From positions 2,604,001-2,668,000 of the forward strand of contig CM066303.1 of the NCBI GenBank assembly GCA_033807695.1: a DNA stretch of 64,000 bases, written 5' to 3'. The stretch is from Daedaleopsis sinensis (lineage: Eukaryota > Basidiomycota > Agaricomycetes > Polyporales > Polyporaceae). Of the stretch, positions 33,721 to 44,957 are shown piece by piece. The notes under the pieces are model-generated. The model worked only from the letters and a program-made list of their open reading frames with translations, was not told the DNA's origin and ran no database searches. Position 1 is the stretch's first letter. Each line of letters opens with the position of its first letter. The position numbers and the translations under genes are program-made.

Positions 33721-35823
33721 TCACCGAACACCCCAGCTCCTGTCCCCCTTCCGACTCACCCGCCCAACGCCCCCGAACCCTTCCCGAACGACGAGCCACA
33801 GCGCCGTGCTCGCCACCACGTCCTTGATTTCCTCCGCCGTCAGGATCAGGCCCGTCCCGTCCCAGACATGCTCCGGTAGTCCTGGTCCACCCCGAGTGAA
33901 CTCAATCTCGGCATCCGCAACCGAGATCTGTGCCTCGGACTTCGAGCCCCCAAAGAAACCTTTCCTCCCCGAGCCCCCGCCTTTGCCTCTCCCGTGTGGG
34001 GTTCCGGGCCGCGAGTCGACGGATGCCGCGGGGACTCGGACCACGGGCGCAGGAACCGGTGCGGCCTCGACGGCGCGCTTCTGCACGTGTACGCGCGCGA
34101 CGTCGACGTCGGGGAGCGGGAACGGCGCCTTGAGCAGCGCAACGATCTTCGGGTGGTGCGGCGTCGGCACCACTCGCGCGACCTTGACACGGACCGTACA
34201 GGGGTTAGAGCCAGTGGGAGATGCAGATGCCCCGGGCGTGGCGGCGGCCAAGGTCGGCTTGGAGCGCGGTTGGGCCTGGTTGGGAGAGGAGCCACTGCCG
34301 CCGCCGTGACTCGGACTAGATAACGGTGGCGAGTGCGGGGGAGATGCAGAACGCGATGCAGACCGGCGACGCAGTGTGAGCGTGCACGTCCACGGTATTT
34401 CCGAGTCCTCGGGCTCGCTATCCTCTTCCGCGTCCTCTTCATCCGGGCTACAACCCTCACGGTCGCGTTCAGTCGTGCTGACCGGACTCGCACTGGCCGG
34501 GACAATCCCCGAGTCAACGTCAGTCGCATGCTCCGCACCGTCCTCACGCCGGTCCCTCCGGTTCCGGCTTCGACGCCTCTTGTCGCCGCGGGTCCACTCA
34601 AACCGCACCTCGACGAGGCTCTCCGCCGCACAGCTCGCGCTCGCTGCATCGCGCGCACGGAGTTTCTCCTTCGTCCCGGACAGGCTGCCGTCCGCCTGTG
34701 CGCCGCGCTTGTGCCATTTCCGCACAGTCCACACGTACTTCGTCGGCCGCCCACGCGGCGGCTGCGTTCTCGAGCTGATGGAAGGCTGCACCCCGAGCAC
34801 GGACGGCCGCTGGCCAGCAGCGGAGGCGCTCTCGCGGGCACTGGTGCTTGTGGAGCTCCTCGGTTCAGAAGGAGGCGGAGTAGGAAGGCCCCAAGGAGCA
34901 GGAGGAATCACGGTGGCGATGCTCAACGATGATTCGGAGCTGCGAGAGCCTGAGGTAACCGGGCTCGGGCTTCCGCCGCCGATGGCTGCGGTGAGAATCG
35001 CCGCAGTGAGCAGAGGGGCGGACGCATGCTGGAGCGGGTGAGCGGACGCAGTACGCAGTGATGGACTAACCGGTCGCTTGAACAATTTGCCCAGAAATCG
35101 CTTCGTCCCGGAAGGGCTCGTCGGGGTTGCGGACGTAGTGAAGGAGGTCAATGAGAGCGGCGTCGATAGGGGCACAGGTGTCACGGACGACTCGGCGAAG
35201 GTGTGCGAGAGTGCTGACAGTGAGGAGGCAGATTCGGAGGGAGCACCGCGGGCAGGTTCGGCGCTCTCACGGGCCCGGGCCGAGCCTGTAGTGTCTGCGA
35301 CAGTGAGAGTGGACTTGTCCGAGGCGAGTCCACGGGGCGGCGGGCAGCGGCCGCTGCCGTCACCGCCCCACACCTCCACGGGCTCGAGAGTAGCGAGGCC
35401 GACGAGCTCGAGACCGCGTTTCTGAAACTTTGCTACCTTCGCGTCGGTGCGCGCGTCGACGATGGTGCAGGCGAGTACGCTGTGTGCTTGCAAGTTGTAA
35501 AGAGGGACAACTGCGCGGCGACCACCTGCGGAGGCCGAGGATGTAGATGCGAAGGAGGTGAGGGAGGCGGTGGAGTAAGAGGAGGAGGATGAGTACATTG
35601 AGATGGCGGAATGATTGGCGTCTGGTAAAGTTAGTAGGCCTTCCGCAGTACCATCGTCGTCGACCGCGGCTATGGAACCGTCGGAGCTGCGACCACGGTG
35701 GCTGGCAGTGGAACGACTGGCATCTTTGTTCTTGGGTGGCAGTAGTTGGATCTGGAGGTTGAGAGGGTGATTGGTCTTTGACGGAGGTGGTCGGACGACG
35801 ATGAACGACTGGTGAGGCATCAT
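33721..35823 (-). CDS. Intronless unknown protein A1 (paralogue of A2)
   Basis: A 700-residue protein without a recognised domain. The start MMPHQSFIVVRPPPSKTNHP matches the start of A2 (39398-41416). Islands conserved between the two are PLYNLQAHSVL, AKFQKRGLE with EPVEVWG, RGRPTKYVW.VRKW, VEVRFEW, PWTCTL.(L/V)RR, VVPTPHHPK.VALLK.PFPLPD and, at the end, LTAEEIKDVV followed by WLVVREGFGGVG. The parts between are Ser/Pro/Arg-rich, low-complexity and poorly conserved, as expected for disordered linkers. Conservation of this frame and not of the overlapping plus-strand ORFs shows it is the coding strand. The islands hint at a folded core assembled from separated segments; the function is unknown. 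Confidence 0.85.
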   Translation of the reverse strand: MMPHQSFIVVRPPPSKTNHPLNLQIQLLPPKNKDASRSTASHRGRSSDGSIAAVDDDGTAEGLLTLPDANHSAISMYSSSSSYSTASLTSFASTSSASAGGRRAVVPLYNLQAHSVLACTIVDARTDAKVAKFQKRGLELVGLATLEPVEVWGGDGSGRCPPPRGLASDKSTLTVADTTGSARARESAEPARGAPSESASSLSALSHTFAESSVTPVPLSTPLSLTSFTTSATPTSPSGTKRFLGKLFKRPVSPSLRTASAHPLQHASAPLLTAAILTAAIGGGSPSPVTSGSRSSESSLSIATVIPPAPWGLPTPPPSEPRSSTSTSARESASAAGQRPSVLGVQPSISSRTQPPRGRPTKYVWTVRKWHKRGAQADGSLSGTKEKLRARDAASASCAAESLVEVRFEWTRGDKRRRSRNRRDRREDGAEHATDVDSGIVPASASPVSTTERDREGCSPDEEDAEEDSEPEDSEIPWTCTLTLRRRSASRSASPPHSPPLSSPSHGGGSGSSPNQAQPRSKPTLAAATPGASASPTGSNPCTVRVKVARVVPTPHHPKIVALLKAPFPLPDVDVARVHVQKRAVEAAPVPAPVVRVPAASVDSRPGTPHGRGKGGGSGRKGFFGGSKSEAQISVADAEIEFTRGGPGLPEHVWDGTGLILTAEEIKDVVASTALWLVVREGFGGVGRVSRKGDRSWGVR

Positions 35824-36755
35824 GCATCAAGAAGGACGACTGCAAGTGTGTGGAATCGAGGCGGCATTTCAGTCATCCGATAAACCCTTTTGTAGAAGTA
35901 CTTGTCGGAACCGGTGTAGCAGCTTGATGAAGCTCGGCCAGATCGCCGAGAAGTGATCGACCACAATATTTGCATGTCCGAGTCGACTCAAGCCTGTGCA
36001 GTTACGTACGCCCCAATCCGCCCGCAATATGTCAACACGCTCGATCTCAAAGCATCATGGACCACGCCCACGGAGGTTGTGTGCCCTCAGCCACGGAGCG
36101 AGATCGTCTCCGAGACGGCTGCGCACATGATCGGAGTTGTCAGTTTTACTTGGCACTGGGAAGTTTCAGAAGTACGTACTACGAGGGCTGCGGACAACTT
36201 GAAACGTCCACAAGGCAGATTACCCCAGAAACCAATGTCGGAATCGGTCAGATGCGCCAGCTAACGTCGACTGCGTCGATTACCCGTCTTCCCGGTCAGC
36301 CGGCATCAGCGAGTTCCAATATGGACAATGATAGGACTCGCAGCGCTCGCAGGCCGTCTTAGCCTGACTTGAGTTATCCGGGTCGATGTGTATGCGTTGA
36401 CTTCAACTTGCGAATGATCTGACAAGAAAAAAGAGATCGCACGGATACGACCTATTGACGGTTACACTGGAGTGCCGAAAGCAAGCCGTAAGCATCACAT
36501 CCATCTCGGCCCGAGCCCCGTCCTGTTACTAGAGTCTAGGGCCTCTGGATCTGAGTCTCTGACTATGGATGGATGATCACGTACCGGGTGCCATCGCACG
36601 GCAGCACCGAGCCCTCCCCGATGATGTAGCCGACAAATGCAAAATAAAGAACGCAGACAGGTTGCCAATGTGCCATATCGACTGAGATCGTCCGGGCAAG
36701 GCTTGGACATATTTCAAGTCGTAGCTTCTATAAATCGACTATGTATGTTCACGTC
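35824..36755. other. Intergenic upstream of A1
   Basis: 932 bases. The left part should be the A1 promoter, the right part the 3' flank of the F-box gene. A 71-codon ATG ORF at 36495-36710 (minus) has no supporting feature. Confidence 0.5.
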
Positions 36756-38117
36756 TCATCCCTGCCCAGGGTTATAAGACCGCAAGATATGATGAAGTGA
36801 GGGGAAGAACTTACTTTTCACTCGCAGCAATCGAGCTTCGTGCAATGCAGGCAGGGCCTTGAGAACATGCTCCTCGTGAGTTTGGCATAGTGAGTTGTCG
36901 CGAATGTGGCCTGCTGCGATTTTGATGCACACCCTGCGCAATGCGGGGAAGCGTCCGCGAAACCAGGGCCTGTCTATGGCCGATATGTCCCAGAGCTCGA
37001 GCGGATCGGAGAGGGTGTTGTGAACGTTTTTGAAGGCAAGGGTGATGTTTCGTAATGTCCGTGGCGCGAGGGAGAAGATGTTGGTATACATCGAGGAATT
37101 GGCCTCGCCTACGCTCGTGCTGATATATTGTGGGATCATTAGCCTCAATGTCGTGAGACTGTCGCAGGCGGCGAGCGCGTTTCCGAATTGGGTCCACGTA
37201 TCGAGTCCACCTTCCGGGGTATGTTACTGATGATGAGTCAAAACACACGATGATCGCTGATGCTTACCATATTGTGAACCCACATATTGATCAACGAAAT
37301 CGAAGTTGCAGCGCACGTTCAGCGTTGTCAAGCTTCGACATGAAGAGTCGGCGAATTCGCGGAAGGCTTTGATAATATCCAGGTTATAGACTGCGAGGGA
37401 TGTGGAGAGATACCGCACGCAGTCCGCTGGGAGTATGCCGCGAAAGTACGGTAAGAGAGTATGATTACTGGGATAACATGGTAGTAGAAGCTTCCTGATC
37501 TCCAGCGACGGCCAGGGAGGCACGTCATCCGCGAAGGAGTATGCCATCACGTTGGTGTTGGTTATATCGAGCGTTCGAGGGGCCAGGGCGCTGAGCAGCA
37601 TCGACAGGGGAGATCGCCCAGCGACTTCCGTAATTACTACGTGCCGGACCCGAAGCGTTCCTAGGATGAACTTCGCAGACGGCAGGGCCATAGTAGATGC
37701 GGGTTCGACAACCGTGACCACGTCGATTTGAAGTAGATCAAGATTGGTGAGTTCGGAGAGGATTCCTACAAGAGCATCACAGAACAGCTTCGGGATCCAG
37801 AGGATGTACGAAAAGACAGTGCTTTTGACAGTTTTACCGACGAGTTTCAAGGCTCTGATTGACCGGGCGATATGCGGATGGGCGTGTAGGAAAAGGACGC
37901 AATCGCCGAAGTCATGTTCCCGCACGACCGTGGTCACAGCATAGAGTTGTGGGAGAGACACTTCGTACCATGTTTTGGACACTTGGTTGCATGAAGAGAG
38001 ATCCTGGTTGTACGATGAGAGATCCTGTACGCTGCTGAGTCCGTCTTCGCGCAGAATGGAGAAAATCTCCGTGAGCAATTCAGGAGGCAGATCGGAGATT
38101 GCACAAGGGCTTTGCAT
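36756..38117 (-). CDS. F-box protein
   Basis: The N-terminus has an F-box-like core (SDLPPELLTEIFSIL, residues 7-21, then NQVSKTWYEVSLPQLY), followed by leucine-rich stretches resembling the degenerate LRR region of Agaricomycete F-box proteins. Exon 1 runs 38117 to about 37268 and ends at a GTAAGC donor. Exon 2 continues to 36756; the acceptor that keeps frame is an AAG at about 37220, which is weak, so the junction is tentative. Such proteins are substrate adaptors of SCF ubiquitin ligases; the target is unknown. The gene sits between the two paralogous A1 and A2 genes, all on the minus strand. Confidence 0.75.
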
Positions 38118-39397
38118 CGTCAGAGTCTAGCAGGGCTACTTAGTTACACCATGGCTAATGATGACTCCAAGAAACGAATCTCACAGATCCTAAGTGGCCT
38201 GGCCTCGGTAATCTGGTAATTGATCCTCCTCCAAGCTCTAGCTAGAGGTCGCGGTGGTATGATAGTCACCTACATTACCAGGGTCAGCAGTAAAGTTACT
38301 TGAACGATCGCAGAGACATGAGGAGGCACACTTACTAGTCCTAGTAGTAGTCTGTGCAAGATGCAAGTATCGGCCTTTCGGAGGGTATGTTCAGATTGGG
38401 ACTGTGTTGGAGGTCAGAGGAGGAGGTCCGTGAGAAGATCGATCCGCTTAGCACAAGTTACGATAACTTTATTTGGCGCCTCGACGACCAGCTCCTGCCA
38501 GCAAAGTTTGAAACATACATACCTAGTTATGTAGAGCGCGTCCGAGTGTTTTGTGTGACACGGTGGGACCTAGCTTCCACCATACGCGTACTCTTCAGTG
38601 TTCTTATCGATACGAGATCGTACCGTCAGGAAGTGACATGAATTGTGGGGAGTGTTGGTTAAAAACAGTACGAGTAGTGCCCGATGCGATCCGTCGGTAC
38701 AGTTGCAGCATTAACGGAGAATATAATAAGTTCCAAAGAGGGATCGTAGACATTACTTGATGGACCAAGGACTAGAGAACCGAATCCAGAAAACGAACGA
38801 CGGGAGAGTTATGTACGCGCGCGGGTACAAAATACAATACGGATGATGCCACCAGTTAACTGCAAGGATCGTGTTTGGGGTGCTAACGGCAACCGAAGTG
38901 ATGATGACGACGACGACGCCGTTGATTGAAATACATAGAAAGCGTGGATGTGGCGTCGATGATCGTGAGGTGGGTGAACGCAGCAAGAGGCCCAAGGCAG
39001 CAGAGGAATAATTACCAGCCAAAGGAACGAAGACGAAGACAGAAAGGACGTGAATATGTCGACGTGAGGGGTAGAGGGGGGACATGGGGACGATATGGCG
39101 GAGAGGCTGAAGTGGGATGCGGAATATGGAGTGACGTCGAACCCAATGCAGTAAACCACACTGTTCAACGGGAACCAGGATATGTATGGATGACGCAGCG
39201 GCAAAAGCAGCTAGCGAAATTGCACTATTTGGCGAGGAGGCTGTTACGGGAGAAGCAAAACAGTATAAGTAACCATAATGAGCACATCGGCCATCAACCA
39301 CAGCGCGAGAGGGCACGAACACGAACATAAACACGAACCGGGCGGAACACTGCGCGAGCCGCAGCCATAAATATCACCACTCCTCAAGCCCTTCCCT
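38118..39397. other. Intergenic between F-box gene and A2
   Basis: About 1.3 kb. A 193-codon minus-strand frame at 38753-39334 is rich in Val, Phe, Ser and Pro with no domain and is probably chance or 3' untranslated sequence. A short GAC/GAT triplet run is at 38898-38920. Confidence 0.5.
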
Positions 39398-41416
39398 TCA
39401 CCGGATCCTCCACCCCCCATCCCCTTTCCGACTGACCTTCCCGACGCCCCCAAAGCCTTCCCGGACGACGAGCCAGAGGCCCGTGCTCGACACCACGTCC
39501 TTGATCTCCTCCGCCGTCAAGATCAGGCCCTCTAGCGCATGGCTGGGGCCCGCGCCGCCGCCCGGGCTCTCCCTCGCGCCCGCAAAGAAGCTCTTCACCG
39601 CGCTCCCGCCCTGCTTCCCGCCCCCGTTGTCCTTCCCGTTCGCGGTCCCCGGACGCTCAGGGGACGTCGCGGGGCGCGCGACCCCGGCGGGCGTGAGGAT
39701 CCGCTTCCGCACGCTCACGCGCTCGACCTCGATGTCCGGGAGCGGGAACGGCACCTTGAGCAGCGCGACGACCTTCGGGTGGTGTGGGGTCGGCACCACC
39801 CCCGCCACCTTCACGCGCACGGTGCTCGGACCGGCGGCGTGCGCGTCCGCACCGGGCTGGGGCAGACGCGACGCGGACAGTCTCCGCACGACGAGCGTGC
39901 ACGTCCAGGGCGTCTCCGAGTCCTCCGGGTCGCTCTCGTCGCCGCCATCCTCCGTCGTGGTCGTCGGGCTGCCTTTGTGCTCCTCGTCCGTCGTCACCGT
40001 CGTCACGCTCGCAGCGCCGCCTGGAGAGCCCGACCGGTGCGAGTCCAGCGAGCGCCTCTCTCGGCCCTCTGCAGTAGCGGCGGCGGCGCTCGACGAAGAC
40101 TTCCTCTTGTGCTTCTTGGTCATCGGGGGGTCCTGCACAACGACCTGCTGGTGGAGTGAGGTGGTAGACTGCGCTGCAGACGACAACGCCAGGCTGTGTC
40201 GCTTCGAGCGCGCGCGGTCCTCGTCCCCGGTGCCGTCTTTGCGACTCTTGCGCTTCTTGTGGCTCCGACTCCACTCGAACCGCACCTCTACCAGGGTCTC
40301 AACGGCGCTCCCGCTGATGCTGCTACGTGGCTGGAACTTGTCCTTCATCCCCGAGAGGAGGTTGTCCGGTGACCCCTTCAACCACTTCCGGACGACCCAC
40401 ACATATTTCGTTGGTCGCCCGCGCGGAGGATACGTGTTCGAGCTCAAAGAAGGTTGAATGCCGAGTACCGGTGGTTGCAGGAACATGCTGTCGCGAGCAC
40501 TCCCAGGCGCGGGCGGTTCAGATCCAGATGGATTCGGAGAGTGTCCGGCCACACCCAGTAACGACGAGCGATGAGATACTCGACTACTGTCATCCATAGA
40601 TGCACGGAGCAGAGGCGTAGATGTTGGTTCTGTGGAAGGAGGTTGAGCGGTGATGGGTGGAAGGGGAGACGGGGGGAAGGAAGGCGAGTTGACTGGAGAT
40701 TCGGGACGACGTTTGAACAGTTTGCCGAAGAACCTCTTCGCACCGGGAGTGTTTCTGGGGGTTGTGGGTGTCCCCGGGGTTGCGGGGGTCGCCGAAAGCA
40801 GCGCGGGGGTCGCGGGAGCAGGGGAATAGGGCATCTCATCCGATGTGAGTGAAAGCGCTGAAGAGGTGGGCGTGTGGGCTCGTGCGAGATCGGCGCTTTT
40901 CCTGGGTGTACCCTCGTCGGGAAGAGAAGCTTGGCCAAGATTAGGCGAGTGCCCTGGGAGCGGGGCGGGATTACCACCTTCGCCCCACACCTCGACGGGC
41001 TCGAGGATAGCGAGGCCGATTATTTCGAGACCGCGCTTCTGAAACTTCGCAACCTTCGCGTCCGTGCCAGCGTCGACGATGGTGTTTGTTAGCACACTGT
41101 GTGCTTGTAAGTTGTAGAGGGGGATGATCATGCGACGACCGGAAGATGCCGTAGATGTAGATGTCACGGAGGAGACGGAGGTTGTCGAATAGGACGAATA
41201 CATCGAAACGTCGGAACGGTTGGAGCTTGTCCTCGTGAGTTGAACATCTGACGCGCCATCATCTTCTATTTGGCCGACAGACGATTCGCGAGAACGGCCA
41301 CTGGAGGACCGATTGTGATCGCGGTTGCTAGGCGGTACCAGCTGTACTTGGAGGTTGAGGGGGTGATTGGTCTTGGATGGAGGCGGTCGTACAACGATAA
41401 ATGACTGAGGAGGCAT
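39398..41416 (-). CDS. Intronless unknown protein A2 (paralogue of A1)
   Basis: 672 residues from the ATG at 41416, which begins MPPQSFIVVRPPPSKTNHP and aligns with A1; an ATG 39 codons upstream (41533) is in frame but has no counterpart in A1. It shares all conserved islands listed for A1. Linkers are again rich in Ser, Pro, Thr and Lys/Arg. A longer plus-strand ORF overlaps (39483-40457), but its frame is not conserved in A1. The duplication left the F-box gene between the copies. No function can be assigned. Confidence 0.85.
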   Translation of the reverse strand: MPPQSFIVVRPPPSKTNHPLNLQVQLVPPSNRDHNRSSSGRSRESSVGQIEDDGASDVQLTRTSSNRSDVSMYSSYSTTSVSSVTSTSTASSGRRMIIPLYNLQAHSVLTNTIVDAGTDAKVAKFQKRGLEIIGLAILEPVEVWGEGGNPAPLPGHSPNLGQASLPDEGTPRKSADLARAHTPTSSALSLTSDEMPYSPAPATPALLSATPATPGTPTTPRNTPGAKRFFGKLFKRRPESPVNSPSFPPSPLPPITAQPPSTEPTSTPLLRASMDDSSRVSHRSSLLGVAGHSPNPSGSEPPAPGSARDSMFLQPPVLGIQPSLSSNTYPPRGRPTKYVWVVRKWLKGSPDNLLSGMKDKFQPRSSISGSAVETLVEVRFEWSRSHKKRKSRKDGTGDEDRARSKRHSLALSSAAQSTTSLHQQVVVQDPPMTKKHKRKSSSSAAAATAEGRERRSLDSHRSGSPGGAASVTTVTTDEEHKGSPTTTTEDGGDESDPEDSETPWTCTLVVRRLSASRLPQPGADAHAAGPSTVRVKVAGVVPTPHHPKVVALLKVPFPLPDIEVERVSVRKRILTPAGVARPATSPERPGTANGKDNGGGKQGGSAVKSFFAGARESPGGGAGPSHALEGLILTAEEIKDVVSSTGLWLVVREGFGGVGKVSRKGDGGWRIR

Positions 41417-44400
41417 TGTGAGTATTAGCGATGAGGCTGGGAACTCGAACTCTGCAAGAGAAAGACATTTTGAACGTTTACGTGGACTGCGCTCAGCGTT
41501 TGGTGGTACGCCGAGATGTGCTCCGAAGAGCATACAAAGCGCAGCGCGTCAATGGGAGACTGCGGATATGTTTATGTTGACGTTGTCTTGGTTTGCGGAA
41601 AAGGCGGTACGCAGTTCGGGGACCACTGCGCAAGACCCGCAGCCAAATTGATACCACAAAACAGGCTGCGTTCGAGTGTGAGATCAAGGCCCGAAACCCA
41701 GCTGCAGACGCGCGCACAGCTACGACACCTTCAAGCAGATGCGATCTGCCATCTTGGTGCACGGCGGTGAAGATATGGTTGAGCGCGACTGCATGCCGGA
41801 GGCTAGTTTGGGAAACGGATTTCGGCGCTGATTGCACGGCGGGAATGGGACAACTTGGCACCCAGAAAGCCGCAGAGGAAGGCGCGTTCACGGCTAGACA
41901 CAACATGGCTGACAAGGGGTCGCGCGATGAGAGACGTCGGGCTGTGGGGCTGGCATGACTATCCTTCGAGCCAAGCCGTCTAGCCCCAGATCTACTCATG
42001 GCAGAGCCGCCTCTGCTATGTGTTCTCTCTACCGTGTAGCCCGTTTAGTTAATCCGGATGAGAACTATTCTCATAATTGTTGCAGCACCAGTGAGAAAGA
42101 AGGACGGGGTTCGCTGGATGCGTTACTCTCATCTTCGAAGCGTACTTGTCTTCCGACAGAACACTTGCCGTACCCCAGGTTCTCGCAAGTATGCGTCGAC
42201 TAGACAAAGCTCAACGAAGATGTGGTGCAAGGAAGTGCACAATGACATTCAATATGCATGAGCAACACGATCGTCTCGAGTTCCCCACCCGAGACGACAA
42301 CCCGAGCCTGTCTCAACTACCTCATCATCGTTTCAGGATGGTGAAGGAGCTGACGGCATACGGGTGGTCGCGCATGCACTCCGCCCCCAAGCCATGATGT
42401 CGCGTGTGATGTGGATGGAGGAGAGACACACCTCGTTTGTCCTCTCCTTCTTCTTCCGTACGCCCAGCTCGTCGACGCCCATCTCGTCCTCGTCGTCTTT
42501 GGTGGCTGTAGGTGACTGAGTGAGCTGCTTTGAATCGTCCGCGCGGGGCGGCGACTTGTCGCTGCCTATTTGGAGGCTCGAGGGAAGAAAGGAGGAAATT
42601 GAGGAGAGCATCGGAATCAGATGAGATGGGAGGAAGTTAAAGAGTGCTGAGAGCCTTGCCGCTCGTTCGGACTCGTCCAATTCCCTTCCTCCCACTGCGT
42701 CATAAGCGCGCTTATCCCCCGACGCCACTGACCAATCGCGTTTACGCACACCTGACTCTGCTCCGCGCCGCCCGAGTCCCCTTTCTCTCGTCCTCTTCTA
42801 TCCTCCAAAGCCTACACAGAGTACGCAAGAGGTCTTATTTTGTATGACAGCGCGTGTAATCAAGCTGCTGCTTCTCAACAGTTCTCAACGCCCGCTACTG
42901 AAACGAACAGACGCGCGGCGTGAACATACCCGAGCGACTTAGCAACGTACACCTCTCGGCAAACTTCCGGATGCCGCGGGCGCGCGCCGCGCCTCTAAAA
43001 TTTCTCTCCCGACGATCCTTACGAGTCTCAACGATCGATATTATTCGGACCGCAACGTCGCTAGGCTGAAGCCAGACGACTCTCTCTCCTGTAGGCTGTC
43101 ATCTAGGCCTGGGCTTCACGTAGGGCGATGCTGCTGGAGCGCTCATCAGCCAGTGCTCATGATCATCCTCATCATTTCATTCCACCCACCGCTGCCCACA
43201 AATTCAGAAGTCGCTGCACATGCCTGTGCATGGTGGATGCAAGATGTGTTTACACCCGACCCTGCTCCGAAGACCGCCGGCGTCACGCCGGAAAAGGGGT
43301 TGCTGTCGGGTAAGTAGGTTGGTACGGGCCTAATACTAATAGACTCGGATGCCTGCGGATGCCTCCAGCGTGCGCGTGCCACCGGCGATGAGCGCCACCA
43401 GAACAGGCTCAGTGCTCTCGATCAACACCACATCCTACCACAATGCACATCCTCCTCCTCCAGGTAAATATTATCGGGAGCAGTGCCCGGAAAAATACTG
43501 AACAGCACCGTAACCGGTACCGTATTTCTTTCGATGCACAGACTTGCACAGAACTCTGAACGGGGAGCGGCTCCGAGGTCGTGGGTCCGATTCCGAACAT
43601 GCTTTGTAGGATGCAGCCGTACAAGCAGCCGTGCCGGCAATGCTCTCGCTGCTTCGTAGTCACATGTACTTCGTCCATTGTAGTTCTCCGTATAAAGTAC
43701 TCCTATAGCGAGAGCCTCTCATTGAGTCAGCACGGCCCGCCGTCCAACACGCATCCTGAGTCACTCAGTATTGATCAGCCACCGTTGAGAGGCATGATTA
43801 TGATCGAGCGACGAGCGCTCGAGGAGTTACTCCTGAACAAAGAAGCCGAATGACAATCGCGATATAAATACACACCAGTCTAGTGCGGCGGGATCTCGAG
43901 TATCATCCGATCAAATAAGTATGTACGGGAAACGGGTGGGGGCTTCCAGTGGGTCATCTACGATATTCTAACTTCTAAGCCCATGCAAAAAAGAGACCAC
44001 TAGTACTGCGATGCATGTTCGTAGCATCTCTAGACTCCTGCCAGTGGTCGTTTGAGGAGTCACAGCCGCGCACGGTCCGCGTCCTCCGGAGGGTGAGTAG
44101 ACAAGCACAGCCACAAAGTGGACCGCCACAGCTACTACCGGCAATTGACGGCCCTGAAATACTCTTGAACTTAAGTAACTTCAAGTTCAGGATCACGAAT
44201 TTGGATGGCGACGTATATGTCGCCGCTCGACGCAAATAGGTTCTCTTCTTCGCTTCAATCTTTCAGATGTTCGTCACATTTTTGACCAACAGGCGGCCCC
44301 ACCCGACCAAACCAGGCGTCGTGATGAACTTGAAAAATTTGTTGCATGACTACATCTGCCCTCTTCTCAAGGCGGTGTAAACCACCCTGTCGGATGATAA

Positions 44401-44957
44401 CGCCGACAGATCCATCATGGCTGCGGGCGTCCGCAACGCGCTCGGTATGCTCGGGCGCAGCGTGGCGCGTACACACCCGGAGATGCCCTCGATGGCGTGG
44501 CCCTGATATTGTTGAACGTTTGACACGCGGCGCAGCCAGGGAGGAACCAAGGCCACACAGACCCACGCAGACACTTACTTCTCTTGCGTCCTGGGCGCGA
44601 CTCGACACACTCTTCAGCGGTAATGCTACAAAGAAGCCGGCGGAGTCTGGCTGCGCACCCGGATTGTATTGAAGAGTGTCCGAGATAGCCGTAGACATGT
44701 GCGACGATTGAGACACGCACCTTCACATGCTGCGACCATCACTGAAGCGCTGATGGCTACAACGCGCCCGCGAGCCTTCGAAATCCGCCCCAGTTCGCCT
44801 CTCGAACTGGTGGACCGTACCGAGGTGGCAGTGCGGCAGTATAGTAGGAATCTACCCTTCTGCAGGTCCAACCATAAATGCATAAGGAGAGCAGTCCTGG
44901 GTTACAACGTTGCTAACATCCGGCGCCGACTACCTTGCGATTGCTGGGTATTAGTGT
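41417..44957. other. Long gene-poor stretch
   Basis: About 3.5 kb with only short ORFs. The left ~400 bases should contain the A2 promoter and the right ~300 the 3' flank of the GST gene. The overlapping ORFs at 44255-44740 on both strands have no domain. One possible coding segment is listed separately (42333-42749). Confidence 0.5.
42333..42749 (-). CDS. Possible exon of an unknown protein
   Basis: A 138-codon minus-strand frame without its own 5' ATG. It has a hydrophobic patch (FLPSHLIPMLSSISSFLP) and an acidic/basic end (DDEDEMGVDELG then RKKKER), with a possible acceptor (CAG at about 42750) and a possible donor (GTGTGTC at about 42432). No flanking exons could be joined. It may be a chance ORF. 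Confidence 0.22.
   Translation of the reverse strand: MRKRDWSVASGDKRAYDAVGGRELDESERAARLSALFNFLPSHLIPMLSSISSFLPSSLQIGSDKSPPRADDSKQLTQSPTATKDDEDEMGVDELGVRKKKERTNEVCLSSIHITRDIMAWGRSACATTRMPSAPSPS

Noticed and set aside
38753..39334. 193-codon minus-strand ORF as a membrane protein
   Set aside because: Hydrophobic but low-complexity, no paralogue, and it lies directly downstream of A2 where a 3' untranslated region is expected.
39483..40457. 324-codon plus-strand ORF opposite A2
   Set aside because: Its frame is not conserved in the paralogue A1, while the minus-strand frame is; it is a shadow of GC-rich codon usage.
41416..41533. Upstream ATG of A2 (41533) as the start
   Set aside because: The extra 39 residues have no counterpart in A1, whose start aligns with the ATG at 41416.
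43560..43620. tRNA-like B-box (GGGTCCGATTCC)
   Set aside because: The flanking bases do not form a T-arm and no acceptor stem or A-box is found at the right distance.
44255..44740. Overlapping ORFs on both strands as a gene next to GST
   Set aside because: No domain, no splice-consistent extension and no preference for one frame.
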